Shown: positions 30,926 through 38,859 of the stretch, piece by piece | Layout: each line of letters begins with the position of its first letter | Numbering within the stretch: the stretch's first letter is position 1 | Origin: Deltaproteobacteria bacterium | GTDB taxonomy: Bacteria; Myxococcota_A; UBA9160; SMWR01 | Assembly: GCA_019310965.1 (NCBI GenBank) | Contig: JAFDDG010000065.1 | Coordinates: 1-40,571 of the forward strand | Direction of reading: 5' to 3' | DNA length: 40,571 nucleotides | Notes under the pieces: generated by a model | The model's input: the letters and a program-made list of their open reading frames with translations, nothing else | Told to the model about the DNA's origin: nothing | Database searches by the model: none | Translations under genes and position numbers: made by a program

Positions 30926-32154
30926 ATGACGAAGACGATGGAAGGCATTCGCGTTCTCGAGGTGGCGGAGCACACCTTCGTGCCGGCGGCGTCTGCTGTG
31001 CTGGCGGACTGGGGTGCCGATGTCATCAAGGTGGAGCACGCGGTGCGCGGCGATGCCATGCGCGGCCTCGGGCGAATCGGAGTCCTCGATCTCTCGAAGG
31101 GCGTGCACGTGATTCTCGAGCATTCGAATCGCGGCAAGCGCTCGATCGGCCTCGATCTGGCACAGTCAGACGGGCTCGACGTGCTCTACGCCATCGCGAA
31201 GACCAGCGATGTCTTTCTCACCAACAAGCAGCCGCAGGTGCTGGACAAGCTCAAGATCAGCGTCGACGATCTCCGTGCACAGAATCCCGACATCATCTAC
31301 GCGCGCGGCACGGCGTTCGGCCCGAAGGGGCCGGACCGCGAGCGCGGTGGCTATGACATGACGGGCTTCTGGTGCCGTGCCGCCAGCGCCGCTGCGATCA
31401 CGCCACCGGGTTTTCCGAGCGCGTTGCCGCAGCCCGCTCCCGCCTACGGAGATTCCATCGGCGGGATGACCATCGCCGGCGGCATAGCGGCCGCATTGCT
31501 GCGCCGGGAGCGCACCGGGGAGGCGGGTGTGGTGGATGTCTCGCTGCTCGGCTCCGGTGCGTGGGCCATGTCGGCGGCCATCGCGCTATCGCTGCAGAAC
31601 GAAGCACCCTGGGGCCTGACGAGCATGGCGACCCAGGCGAGCCGGGGCCCCGGCAACCCGCTGACCGGAACCTACAAGACGCGGGACGAGCGCTTCGTCT
31701 GCTTCGTGATGCTCCAGGCGTTCGCTTACTGGCCCGATTTCTGCGGGCACATCGGCCGTCCGGAGCTCGCCAGTGACCCGCGTTTCGACTCACACGAGAA
31801 CCTGGCGACGAACGCCGGCCTCGCCCGAGAGATCATCAGCGAGGTGATGGCGACGCGAACCCTGGCCGAGTGGACCGCGGCCTCCAGACATTGAAGGGCC
31901 AGTGGGCGCCGGTGCAGAACACGCTGGAGGTGGCCGCCGACCCGCAGATGCGCGCAAACGACTACATGGCCGGCGTGCAGACGAAGGCGGGCGTCGACTT
32001 CGAGCTGGTGGCGAGCCCGGTGCAGTTCGACGAGCAGCCCACCCCGACGGCGCGCGGGCCGGAGTTCAATGAGCACGGCGATGAGATTCTCGCATCTCTT
32101 GGCTACGACCCGGAGCAGATCATCGCTCTGAAGGTCAAGGGCGCCGTCGCGTGA
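30926..32154 (+). pseudogene. CaiB/BaiF family CoA-transferase with a single-base frameshift
   Basis: From the ATG at 30926 (AGGAG six bases before) the frame encodes MEGIRVLEVAEHTFVPAASA, ADVIKVEH, SIGLDLAQSDGLDVLY, RGTAFGPKGPDRERGGYDMT, the class III CoA-transferase core; the Asp of GGYDMTG is the likely acyl-anhydride nucleophile. At about 31886 (RTLAEWTAA) the frame is lost and stops at 31894. The natural continuation (LQTLKGQWAPVQNTLEVAAD ... LGYDPEQIIALKVKGAVA) follows in another frame to 32154. Inserting one C after GCC would restore an about 409-residue protein, the normal length. It is either a real mutation or a sequencing error; it is not a Sec codon, because the frames differ. The downstream gene starts on the GTGA overlap at 32151. 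Confidence 0.85.
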
Positions 32155-33554
32155 ATCCATTGCGGGCCGGATCCCTGGTCACCGCGCTCGCGCTCGTCGC
32201 GCTGCTTGCCTGTGTGTCCGAGGTTCCCCTGCAGGCTGGCGCCGGCGGCCAGATCACGGTGGCGCCGGAATTCGAGCGCGGCCTCGTCGGTCGTTGGTTG
32301 TTGGGCGACAATTGGCGCGACCTCTGGACCGAGCCCATCGAACTTCGCGAGCTCGACCTCGCGGCTGTGGGTGGCGGCCTGCGGCCCGTCAAGCAGGTGG
32401 GCGCGCTCCAGACGCTTGGGCTCGCCTTCGCGGCGGCGGACGGCGGCTCCTACACCTTCCGTACGGTGCGCAAACGCCTCGACCGAAGCCTGCCCGACTG
32501 GCTGCGCTGGGGGCCGCAGCAGGCGCTCTTCCGCGACCAGGGGTCGGCCACGTTGCCCGCGGCACCCCTGGTGGTTTCAAAGCTGATGCGTGACCAGGGC
32601 ATCCTCGTACCGCTGCACGAGCTCGTGGTGATGCCCGACGATCCACGCCTCGGCGAGTTTCGCGAGCGCTTCGCAGGGAGCGTGGGAATGTTGGCGCGCT
32701 ATCCCCTGCCGGGTGAGAACGGTGCGCCCGGCGACTTCGGGGCGCTGGAGATCCTGAGCAGCGAGGAGCTGTGGCGGCGCTGGGAAGCGGGGGGCAGCGA
32801 CGCAGTCGACGTGCGGGCCTACCTGCGTGCACGGCTGGTCGATTGGTGGGTGGGCGACTGGGATCGGCACCCCCAGCAGTGGCGCTGGGCCCGGATTCTC
32901 GGCCGCGCGGGTTGGCAGCCGCTGCCGGAAGACCACGATCAAGCCTTCGCCGACTACGACGGTGCCGTTGCGACGGCGATCCGTCCGCTGCGCCCGCAGC
33001 TCGTGGAGTTCGAGGACGAGCTGCCCATGCGCGGGCTGCGAAAGAAGGCGGCAGCGCTCGACGCGTGGCTGCTCGTCGGTCTCGACGCCGCGCAATGGTC
33101 GGCGGAGCTCGATGCGTTGCGCGCGCGCAGCGATGCGGCGCGGCTCGATGCGGCGATTTCGTCGCTGCCCGTCGCGTGGCGCGCGTCTGCGGGGCGTGTA
33201 CTGCGCGAACGCCTGGGGGTGCGCCTCGAGGGGCTCTCCGAGGCCGCCTTCGACGTCTATCGCGCACTGGCGCGGCAACCGCACTGGCACGGCTCCAACG
33301 CGCGGGACCGGCTAGTGATCGCCTGCCACGCCGACGGCAGCGTCGACGTGGAGCTCGGCCCGGCCGAGGCGCGGCACGGAGCCATGACGCAGCGGCGCCG
33401 CTTTCGTCCCGCGGAAACCCGCCGGCTGGAGGTCGATCTCTATGCGGGGGACGATGAGGTGACGCGCGTTGACGAGTCGGACTGCGCGATCGAAGTCGTC
33501 GTGCGAAGCGAGCCCATCCGCGTGCCGCTCACGCGCGGCGTTCCCGAGCCCTGA
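32151..33554 (+). CDS. Putative exported kinase-like lipoprotein
   Basis: The 467-residue product starts with GTG overlapping the CoA-transferase stop (GTGA). A signal peptide ends in LLAC (Cys21), a lipobox. Further on come RWLLGDNWRDLWTEPI, YTFRTVRKR (the Arg/Lys pair of an ATP-binding strand?), GDWDRHPQQWRW near 235-246 and LPEDHDQAFADYDG near 258. The D-x-D-R-H and D-H-D-Q-A-F pattern resembles the catalytic and metal-binding motifs of HipA- or Fam20C-type atypical kinases. I recall similar exported proteins of unknown function in Bacteroidota and Proteobacteria. If correct, this is a periplasmic or outer-membrane kinase. Only the export and motif placement are solid. Confidence 0.68.
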   Translation: MNPLRAGSLVTALALVALLACVSEVPLQAGAGGQITVAPEFERGLVGRWLLGDNWRDLWTEPIELRELDLAAVGGGLRPVKQVGALQTLGLAFAAADGGSYTFRTVRKRLDRSLPDWLRWGPQQALFRDQGSATLPAAPLVVSKLMRDQGILVPLHELVVMPDDPRLGEFRERFAGSVGMLARYPLPGENGAPGDFGALEILSSEELWRRWEAGGSDAVDVRAYLRARLVDWWVGDWDRHPQQWRWARILGRAGWQPLPEDHDQAFADYDGAVATAIRPLRPQLVEFEDELPMRGLRKKAAALDAWLLVGLDAAQWSAELDALRARSDAARLDAAISSLPVAWRASAGRVLRERLGVRLEGLSEAAFDVYRALARQPHWHGSNARDRLVIACHADGSVDVELGPAEARHGAMTQRRRFRPAETRRLEVDLYAGDDEVTRVDESDCAIEVVVRSEPIRVPLTRGVPEP

Positions 33555-33639
33555 TGCGGCGGCCGGCTCTTCGCGTGACGGGCTGTCCCGTCTCGGCAGG
33601 CATCGGCTAGCGTCTGACTCAACCCCTGTTGGAGGTAAC

Positions 33640-34125
33640 GTGCACGAGCGAGATCGGGTGCCGGACTTCAGTGCGATCGATCAGGCGGGGAATGCAGTCA
33701 CCCTGACGGGCCTGCTGGCCAACGGACCGTTGGTGCTCTTCTTCTATCCAAAGGCCATGACGCCGGGCTGAACCCGGGAGAGCTGTCATTTTCGCGACCT
33801 GGCAGCCGAGTTTGCAGCACTCGGCGCGCAGCGCGCGGGAATCAGCGCCGATCCGGTGGACCGGCAGAAGGCTTTCGACGAGAAGAACTCTCTCGCTTTT
33901 CCACTGCTCTCGGATCCGGACCGCAGCATCGCCAGACAATTCGGCGTGAAGCGCATGGGTCCGCTGCCGAACAAGAGGGCGACGTTCGTGATCGACACGG
34001 ATCGGCGTGTGCTCGCGGTGATTCACAGCGAGCTCGGCATGGATGCCCACGCGGATCAGGCGTTGGCGACCCTGCGGGCGCGCAGCATCCCGGCGTCGAG
34101 TCCTGGCGGCCCCCGGTCGCCGTAG
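33640..34125 (+). CDS. Bcp-type peroxiredoxin, selenoprotein (Sec44)
   Basis: The GTG start follows GGAGG with 4-nt spacing. The frame reads VPDFSAIDQAGNAVTLTGLL, LFFYPKAMTPG, then TGA (33769-33771), then TRESCHFRDLAAEFAALGA and continues to TAG at 34125. The Bcp/PrxQ peroxidatic motif is P-x3-T-x2-C; here the TGA is in exactly the place of the peroxidatic Cys (P37, T41, U44), with the resolving Cys49 five residues on. The rest of the fold is intact (ISADPVDRQKAFDEKNSLAF, PLLSDPDRSIARQFGVKR, RATFVIDTDRRVLAVIH). The total is 161 residues, normal for Bcp. Expected role: cytoplasmic reduction of lipid or alkyl hydroperoxides. Selenocysteine versions of Prx are known in other bacteria. Confidence 0.88.
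33782..33806 (+). promoter_or_regulatory. Weak SECIS candidate of the peroxiredoxin
   Basis: GCTGTC (33782-33787) and GGCAGC (33801-33806) can pair (six pairs, one G-U) around a 13-nt loop that starts 16 nt after the TGA. No G stands in the first two loop positions, so the fit to the bacterial consensus is worse than in the other two genes. An alternative short stem is also possible. Confidence 0.4.
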
Positions 34126-34222
34126 CGCGCACCTCGGTTCGGATCGCGCTCGAGCAGCCCGCCGCCGCCGGCCCGGCCAGCCCTGTCTTCGAGCGCTTCG
34201 AGCTCCAGGGATGGGGTCGTCT

Positions 34223-34837
34223 TCAATCGCCACTCCGCGCCGAGATCAGCTTTGCCAGAGCCTGGATGGCGGCGTCGCGCTCGGCGAAGCGGGCGTTCTC
34301 GCTATCGAAGATGGAGAGCAGGAGGTTCGCGTCGAAGGCCAGCATTAGCCCCGTGGCGAGCTGCTTTGGGTCGCCGCTGGCGGGCTCGATCTCCGCCAGC
34401 GTCTGTGTGAGCACGCCGGCGAAGCGCTGATTCAGGTCGAGCAGCGTTGCGATCACGCTGTCGCGGAACACCGGTGATTCGATGGCCCAGCGCACGAAGG
34501 CGGCGATCTCGGCGCGGTGGTCCTGCGCGAACTGGCCACTCATGGCGAGTTGGGCCTGCAGGCGCTCGGCGGGGGGGAACTCGTGGAAGTCGCGCTCCAG
34601 CGATTCGCGAAATGGTGCCAGAACGCGGGAGAAGGCCTCGCGAAACAGTCCGCCCTTGTCGCTGAAGTGCCAGAAGACGGTCGCGCGGCTCACGCTGCCG
34701 CGCTCGGCGACATCCGAGACCGTGGTCTTCTCGTAGCCGCGTTCCATGAAGAGCTCGGTGGCGGCCGCCAGGATGCGCTCCTGGGTGGCCGCCTTGCCCT
34801 TGGGCACCGGTCGCAGCTGGCTCGTCTGTGATCCCAT
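34223..34837 (-). CDS. TetR/AcrR-family transcriptional regulator
   Basis: The 204-residue product has a TetR HTH at residues 18-65: QERILAAATELFMERGYEKT, VSDVAERGSVSRATVFWHFS. The ligand domain is all-helical (SGQFAQDHRAEIAAFVRWAI). It is divergent from the sulfotransferase gene, and inverted repeats lie between them. It is convergent with the Sec-peroxiredoxin gene. The ligand is unknown. Confidence 0.9.
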   Translation of the reverse strand: MGSQTSQLRPVPKGKAATQERILAAATELFMERGYEKTTVSDVAERGSVSRATVFWHFSDKGGLFREAFSRVLAPFRESLERDFHEFPPAERLQAQLAMSGQFAQDHRAEIAAFVRWAIESPVFRDSVIATLLDLNQRFAGVLTQTLAEIEPASGDPKQLATGLMLAFDANLLLSIFDSENARFAERDAAIQALAKLISARSGD

Positions 34838-34912
34838 CGTTGGCCTCGCGCGAGCGGAGCCCGCACCGTGACAAGAATACTCCCTTCTCGGGTGCCCGGG
34901 GAGCAGGACTTA

Positions 34913-34953
34913 CGAGCCGAAAACATCAGACTCGTGGCTCGAATCGGTCTGAT
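34913..34953. promoter_or_regulatory. Nested inverted repeats in the TetR/sulfotransferase divergent region
   Basis: ATCAGAC (34925-34931) and GTCTGAT (34947-34953) form a perfect 7-bp inverted repeat with a 15-nt spacer. It interleaves with CGAGCC (34913-34918) and GGCTCG (34936-34941). This is a candidate operator cluster for the TetR protein at 34223. Confidence 0.45.
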
Positions 34954-35033
34954 TCCTGTCGGATGGGGCGCCAGCGAGAGGTCGGGCCGGGTAGCGTTGC
35001 GAGGCCCCCGTGCACGCGTGGAGGACCGCTGGC

Positions 35034-36290
35034 GTGAGCACATCTCGACTGGCTGCGCCGTTTCGCCCTCTCCCGCTGCGCGCAGCCAACGCCCTGGGCC
35101 GCGGCCTGGGGCGCATGGGCTGGGGCGGCCTGCGCCTCGACGAAGACCGCGTGCTCCAGCTCGCGTGTCGTCAGACGAAGCTCGACGATTTCGGCTCCGA
35201 CTCGTTCCTGCCGGGGCTGCGCAAGCTGCTCGCCTCCCTCGAATGCGACGCGCAGCTCAACCCCTTTGGTCGCTTCTTTGCGCGTCGTCAGCTCGGCGAG
35301 TTGCTCGGGCATCGGCTGCGGCTGGTGGAACATCGCAAGCGGCACCCCGAGGTGGCCGCGCAGGAGATCCGGCGCCCGCTCTTCGTGGTGGGGCTGCCGC
35401 GCACCGGCACCTCGCTTCTCTACGCGCTACTGGCGCGGGATCCGGCCCACCGTGCGCCGCTGTCCTGGGAGGTGGACGAGCCGTGTCCGCCGCCGGAGAC
35501 GGCGACGTACGCGAACGACCCGCGCATCGCGCACACCGAAGCGCGCATGCAGCAGCTGCGCCAGCTCGCGCCGGGCTTTCAGGAGATCCACCCGGTCGGC
35601 TCGCTGATGCCGCAAGAGTGCATCGTGCTCACGGCCAGCGAGTTCATGAGTATTCGCTTCGAGATGTGTTTCGATGTGGCGAGCTACCAGGAGTGGCTCG
35701 TCGACCAGGACATGGCGCCGGCCTATCGTTGGCATCGTCGCTTCCTGCAACACCTGCAGTCGCGCTGCCCGGGGGAGCGCTGGGTGTTGAAGTCACCCGG
35801 CCATCTCGGTCCGGTGGACGCCCTATTGGCGACGTATCCCGATGCGCTCATCGTGCAGACCCACCGCGATCCACTGCGCGTGGTGCCCTCTGTCTCGAGT
35901 CTCGAGTACTGCATGCGCGGAGTCGCATCGGATGCGGTCGACCCGGTCGCCATCGGGCGTCAGCAGCTGCACCTCTGGTCGACCTTGATCGATCAGGGCA
36001 TGCGGGCGCGGGCAGGGCGGCCCGATCAGGCCGGGCAGTTCCTGGACCTGCACTTCCACGAAATCGTCGCCGACCCGCTCGGCTGCGTGCGGCGCATCTA
36101 TCGCCACTTCGACCTCGAGCTCACCTCCCGGGCGGAGGCGCGCATGCACGCCTTCGTCGCCGAGAGCCCGCGGGCGGGACACGGCGTGCACGACTACAGC
36201 CTGGCGCGCTTCGGTCTCGACGCCGAGGCGGTGAGCCAGACGTTCAAGAGTTACCGCGAGCGCTTCGGCGTTCGGCCCGAGCCCACCTGA
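35034..36290 (+). CDS. PAPS-dependent sulfotransferase
   Basis: I chose GTG 35034 because GGAGG lies 9 nt before it; a GTG at 35010 would add eight residues. The 418-residue product has the 5'-phosphosulfate loop PLFVVGLPRTGTSLLYALLA, the 3'-phosphate motif region (IVQTHRDPLRVVPSVSSLEY) and KSPGHLGPVDALL. HRDP, LHFHEIVADPLGCVRRIY and YRERFG complete the Sulfotransfer_3 pattern. It transfers sulfate from PAPS to an acceptor such as a lipid, sterol or sugar; the acceptor is unknown. It is probably controlled by the divergent TetR gene. Confidence 0.9.
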   Translation: MSTSRLAAPFRPLPLRAANALGRGLGRMGWGGLRLDEDRVLQLACRQTKLDDFGSDSFLPGLRKLLASLECDAQLNPFGRFFARRQLGELLGHRLRLVEHRKRHPEVAAQEIRRPLFVVGLPRTGTSLLYALLARDPAHRAPLSWEVDEPCPPPETATYANDPRIAHTEARMQQLRQLAPGFQEIHPVGSLMPQECIVLTASEFMSIRFEMCFDVASYQEWLVDQDMAPAYRWHRRFLQHLQSRCPGERWVLKSPGHLGPVDALLATYPDALIVQTHRDPLRVVPSVSSLEYCMRGVASDAVDPVAIGRQQLHLWSTLIDQGMRARAGRPDQAGQFLDLHFHEIVADPLGCVRRIYRHFDLELTSRAEARMHAFVAESPRAGHGVHDYSLARFGLDAEAVSQTFKSYRERFGVRPEPT

Positions 36291-36306
36291 GCGGCGGTGC
36301 TGTGGG

Positions 36307-37167
36307 TCAAGCGCTGGGTGACGCCGAGCGGTAGACCCGGTTGAGCAAGCGGTCCGCCCAGCGCTCGGGCAGCGCACCGAATGCCATCCTCTGCAGCCGT
36401 GCCGAGCGCGGCGCGTAGTACACCTCGCGCGGACGGCGCGCCGTCGCCGCCCGGGCCACGACGGCACCGACGGCTTCGGCGGGCAGCGCGTGCTTGAGCT
36501 GAGCCTTCGCGAATTCGTCGAGGTCGAACATCAGCTGGCGGTAGGGATTCGAGGCGTCGGCGCGCAGCTCCTGCGACATGGCGCGCGAGTTGTCGAAGGT
36601 CGGGGTGTCGACGAAGCCCGGAATGATGAGTGAGAGCTGGATGTTCCAGGGCGCCAACTCGAGGCGCAGACAGCGCGTGGCCGCCTCGATGCCGGCCTTC
36701 GTGGCGGAGTAGACCACCGCCAGCGGTGCCTGCACACTGCTGGCCAGCGAACCCATGTTGATGATGCGTCCTCCCCCCTGCTCTCGCATCACCGGTACTG
36801 CGTCACCGATCAGTTGGAGCCCGGAGAGGAGGTTCACGTCGAAGGTGTGACGCACCTCGTCCCGGGTCAGCTGCTCGATGGCGGCCGCCGGGCTGTAGCC
36901 GGCGTTGTTGACCAGTACGTCGATGCGCCCGAAGGTCTGTTGCGTCTCGCTCACCACACAGGCCGTCGCGCCCCGGTCCGACAGATCGGCCTCGATCGGC
37001 AAGGCGCGACCGCCCCGGGTCTCGATCTGCTTGGCCAGGGCCTCGAGACGCGGGCCGCGCCGCGCGACCAGGGCGACTCCGAAGCCAGCGTCTGCCAGGC
37101 AGCGTGCCGCAGCCTCTCCGATGCCCGAGGATGCACCCGTAACGATCGCGACGCGTTCTTCGCTCAT
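36307..37167 (-). CDS. Short-chain dehydrogenase/reductase (SDR)
   Basis: The 286-residue product (MSEERVAIVTGASSGIGEAA) has the classical motifs: TGASSGIG (10-17), NNAG (87-90), Ser140, Tyr153 and Lys157 (YSATK). Arg pairs after strand 2 (LVARRG) suggest NADP(H). The C-terminal RARY/YYAPRSARLQRMAFGALP region extends the fold and may contact a membrane or hydrophobic substrate. It ends 17 bp from the convergent sulfotransferase. AGGAG lies about 11 bases before the ATG, which is rather far; an upstream start at 37218 has no ribosome site. Confidence 0.88.
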   Translation of the reverse strand: MSEERVAIVTGASSGIGEAAARCLADAGFGVALVARRGPRLEALAKQIETRGGRALPIEADLSDRGATACVVSETQQTFGRIDVLVNNAGYSPAAAIEQLTRDEVRHTFDVNLLSGLQLIGDAVPVMREQGGGRIINMGSLASSVQAPLAVVYSATKAGIEAATRCLRLELAPWNIQLSLIIPGFVDTPTFDNSRAMSQELRADASNPYRQLMFDLDEFAKAQLKHALPAEAVGAVVARAATARRPREVYYAPRSARLQRMAFGALPERWADRLLNRVYRSASPSA

Positions 37168-37429
37168 GCGCTCGTGTTCTCCTGGCGTCGGAAGGTCGCG
37201 CTCCGGCAAGGCTGGCACCAGCGCAGGAGCGGGGTTTCGTCGGACTCCCGGATGTCTTGGGTCTGATTCCGAGAGTGGCTCTGCGGCGGCCGTCCGTGCG
37301 GCTCCGGAGACCCGCCCAAAACCCGATGCGCCGCTTCACCGGAGCAAGAATGTCGGCGGGCAGCAGCTGGCATGCCGGCGGCGGATTCGTCTTGTCCGCG
37401 CCCCTCGTTTCGGGCGACGATGTTTGGCG
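37168..37429. other. 262-bp divergent intergenic region
   Basis: No gene, clear promoter box or strong palindrome was recognised between the SDR and the FAD oxidoreductase. It should hold both promoters. Confidence 0.3.
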
Positions 37430-38794
37430 ATGTGCGCCGCAGCTCGCAACACCCCCTTCCTCGAGACGAGCCCGTGGCTCGTGGCGCCGCAGGATCGTCA
37501 GCCGGCTCTGGCGGAGGACCGCAGCGCGGACATCGTCATCGTGGGCGGTGGTTATACGGGGCTCTCGGCAGCCCTCTCGCTGCGGGACGCGGGCGCCGAC
37601 GTCGCGCTACTCGAGGCGGATTTCTGCGGTTTCGGTGCCAGTGGGCGCAACGCCGGGCATTTGACGCCCACCATCGGGAAGGATCTGCCTACCACCCTGC
37701 GCCTCTTCGGCAGGCCGCGCGCCGCCGCGTTGGTGCGCTTCGCGGATGCCGCCGTCGAGTACGCCGAAGAGGTGATCGCGAAGCACGGCATCGCCTGCGA
37801 TTACACGGCCAGCGGCAACCTGGTGGCGGGTGTGCATCCTAAGCACGAGCGATCGCTCGTCCGCGCGGCGGAGGCCGCAGCGAGCCTCGGGGCGCAGGTG
37901 CGCTACATCGCGCCAGCCGAGATGCGCGAGCGCGGACTGCCGCCGGCGTTTCTGTGTGGGGTGCTGGAGGAGCGCGGCGGGACGCTCGATCCGGGTCGCT
38001 ATGTCTCCGGGTTGCGAGCCGCGGTCCTGCGCTCCGGCGTGCGCGTCTACGAGGACACGCGTGTCACGCAGCTCGAGGATGGGGCTCAGGTGGTTGCGCG
38101 CGGCGCCGGTGGCAGCATCCGCGCCGACTGCGCCGTCATCGCGACGAATGCCTACACGCATGCGCTCGGCCGTCGCCGTCGCCACGTGGTGCCGCTGCGG
38201 GTGTCGCTCTTCGAGACCGAGCCGCTCGCCGCCGGCGTTCTCGAGGCTCTCGGCTGGCACGGGCGCGAGGGCGTCTACACCGCCCACGAGGTGCTCGAGA
38301 ACTACCGGATCACCGCGCACGGCACGCTGACCGGAGGCTCGAAGGTCGTGCGTTACCGCTACGCCAGCGGGTTTGCGCCGGGCGGCGATCCGGCGGCATT
38401 CGCCGCCATCGAGCGCGCATTTCGCGAACGCTTCCCGATGTTGCGCGACCTGCCCGTTGCGCATTTCTGGGGCGGATGGATCGGCCTCACCCTCGACGTG
38501 TTGCCGCAATTCGGCGTCGAAGGCAGCCATGCGAACGTGCACTTTGGCGTCGGCTTCAACGGTCACGGCATTGCGCAGGGCACCTTGATGGGTGCGATGC
38601 TTGCGCAGCGCATTCTGGGGCGCCTTCATCCCCACGCGGCTGCGCTGGAGCGCAGTCTGCGCGCCTGGCCACTGGAGCCCGTGCGCTGGCTCGGCTCGCA
38701 GCTCATCAACGGCGGCCTGGCATTGATCGACGCGCGCACGGATCGTCAGGTGCGGCGACTGGCAGGCCGAGGCGGGGGTCGATCCCGAGCCTGA
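37430..38794 (+). CDS. FAD-dependent oxidoreductase (DAO family)
   Basis: The 454-residue product carries a Rossmann FAD motif in ADIVIVGGGYTGLSAALSLR (GGGYTG at 39-44, acidic LLEAD at the strand end) and the second FAD segment GASGRNAGHLTPT. The C-terminal HFWGGWIGLTLDVLPQFG, then HFGVGFNGHGIAQG belongs to the D-amino-acid-oxidase/glycine-oxidase superfamily, closest in style to gamma-glutamylputrescine oxidase (PuuB-like). It oxidises a C-N bond of an amine or amino acid with O2. The start at 37430 lacks a good ribosome site; it is preferred because an upstream extension is Arg/Ser-rich. It is convergent with the MFS gene. Confidence 0.88.
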   Translation: MCAAARNTPFLETSPWLVAPQDRQPALAEDRSADIVIVGGGYTGLSAALSLRDAGADVALLEADFCGFGASGRNAGHLTPTIGKDLPTTLRLFGRPRAAALVRFADAAVEYAEEVIAKHGIACDYTASGNLVAGVHPKHERSLVRAAEAAASLGAQVRYIAPAEMRERGLPPAFLCGVLEERGGTLDPGRYVSGLRAAVLRSGVRVYEDTRVTQLEDGAQVVARGAGGSIRADCAVIATNAYTHALGRRRRHVVPLRVSLFETEPLAAGVLEALGWHGREGVYTAHEVLENYRITAHGTLTGGSKVVRYRYASGFAPGGDPAAFAAIERAFRERFPMLRDLPVAHFWGGWIGLTLDVLPQFGVEGSHANVHFGVGFNGHGIAQGTLMGAMLAQRILGRLHPHAAALERSLRAWPLEPVRWLGSQLINGGLALIDARTDRQVRRLAGRGGGRSRA

Positions 38795-38859
38795 TCCAGA
38801 ACTGGCGCGGACGGCTCCAGGTGCCGGCGCGCGCCGCTCGTAGCGTCGCCAGATCTTCG

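Noticed and set aside
31880-31900. TGA in the CoA-transferase as a fourth Sec codon
   Set aside because: The continuation lies in a different frame, so this is a frameshift and not recoding.
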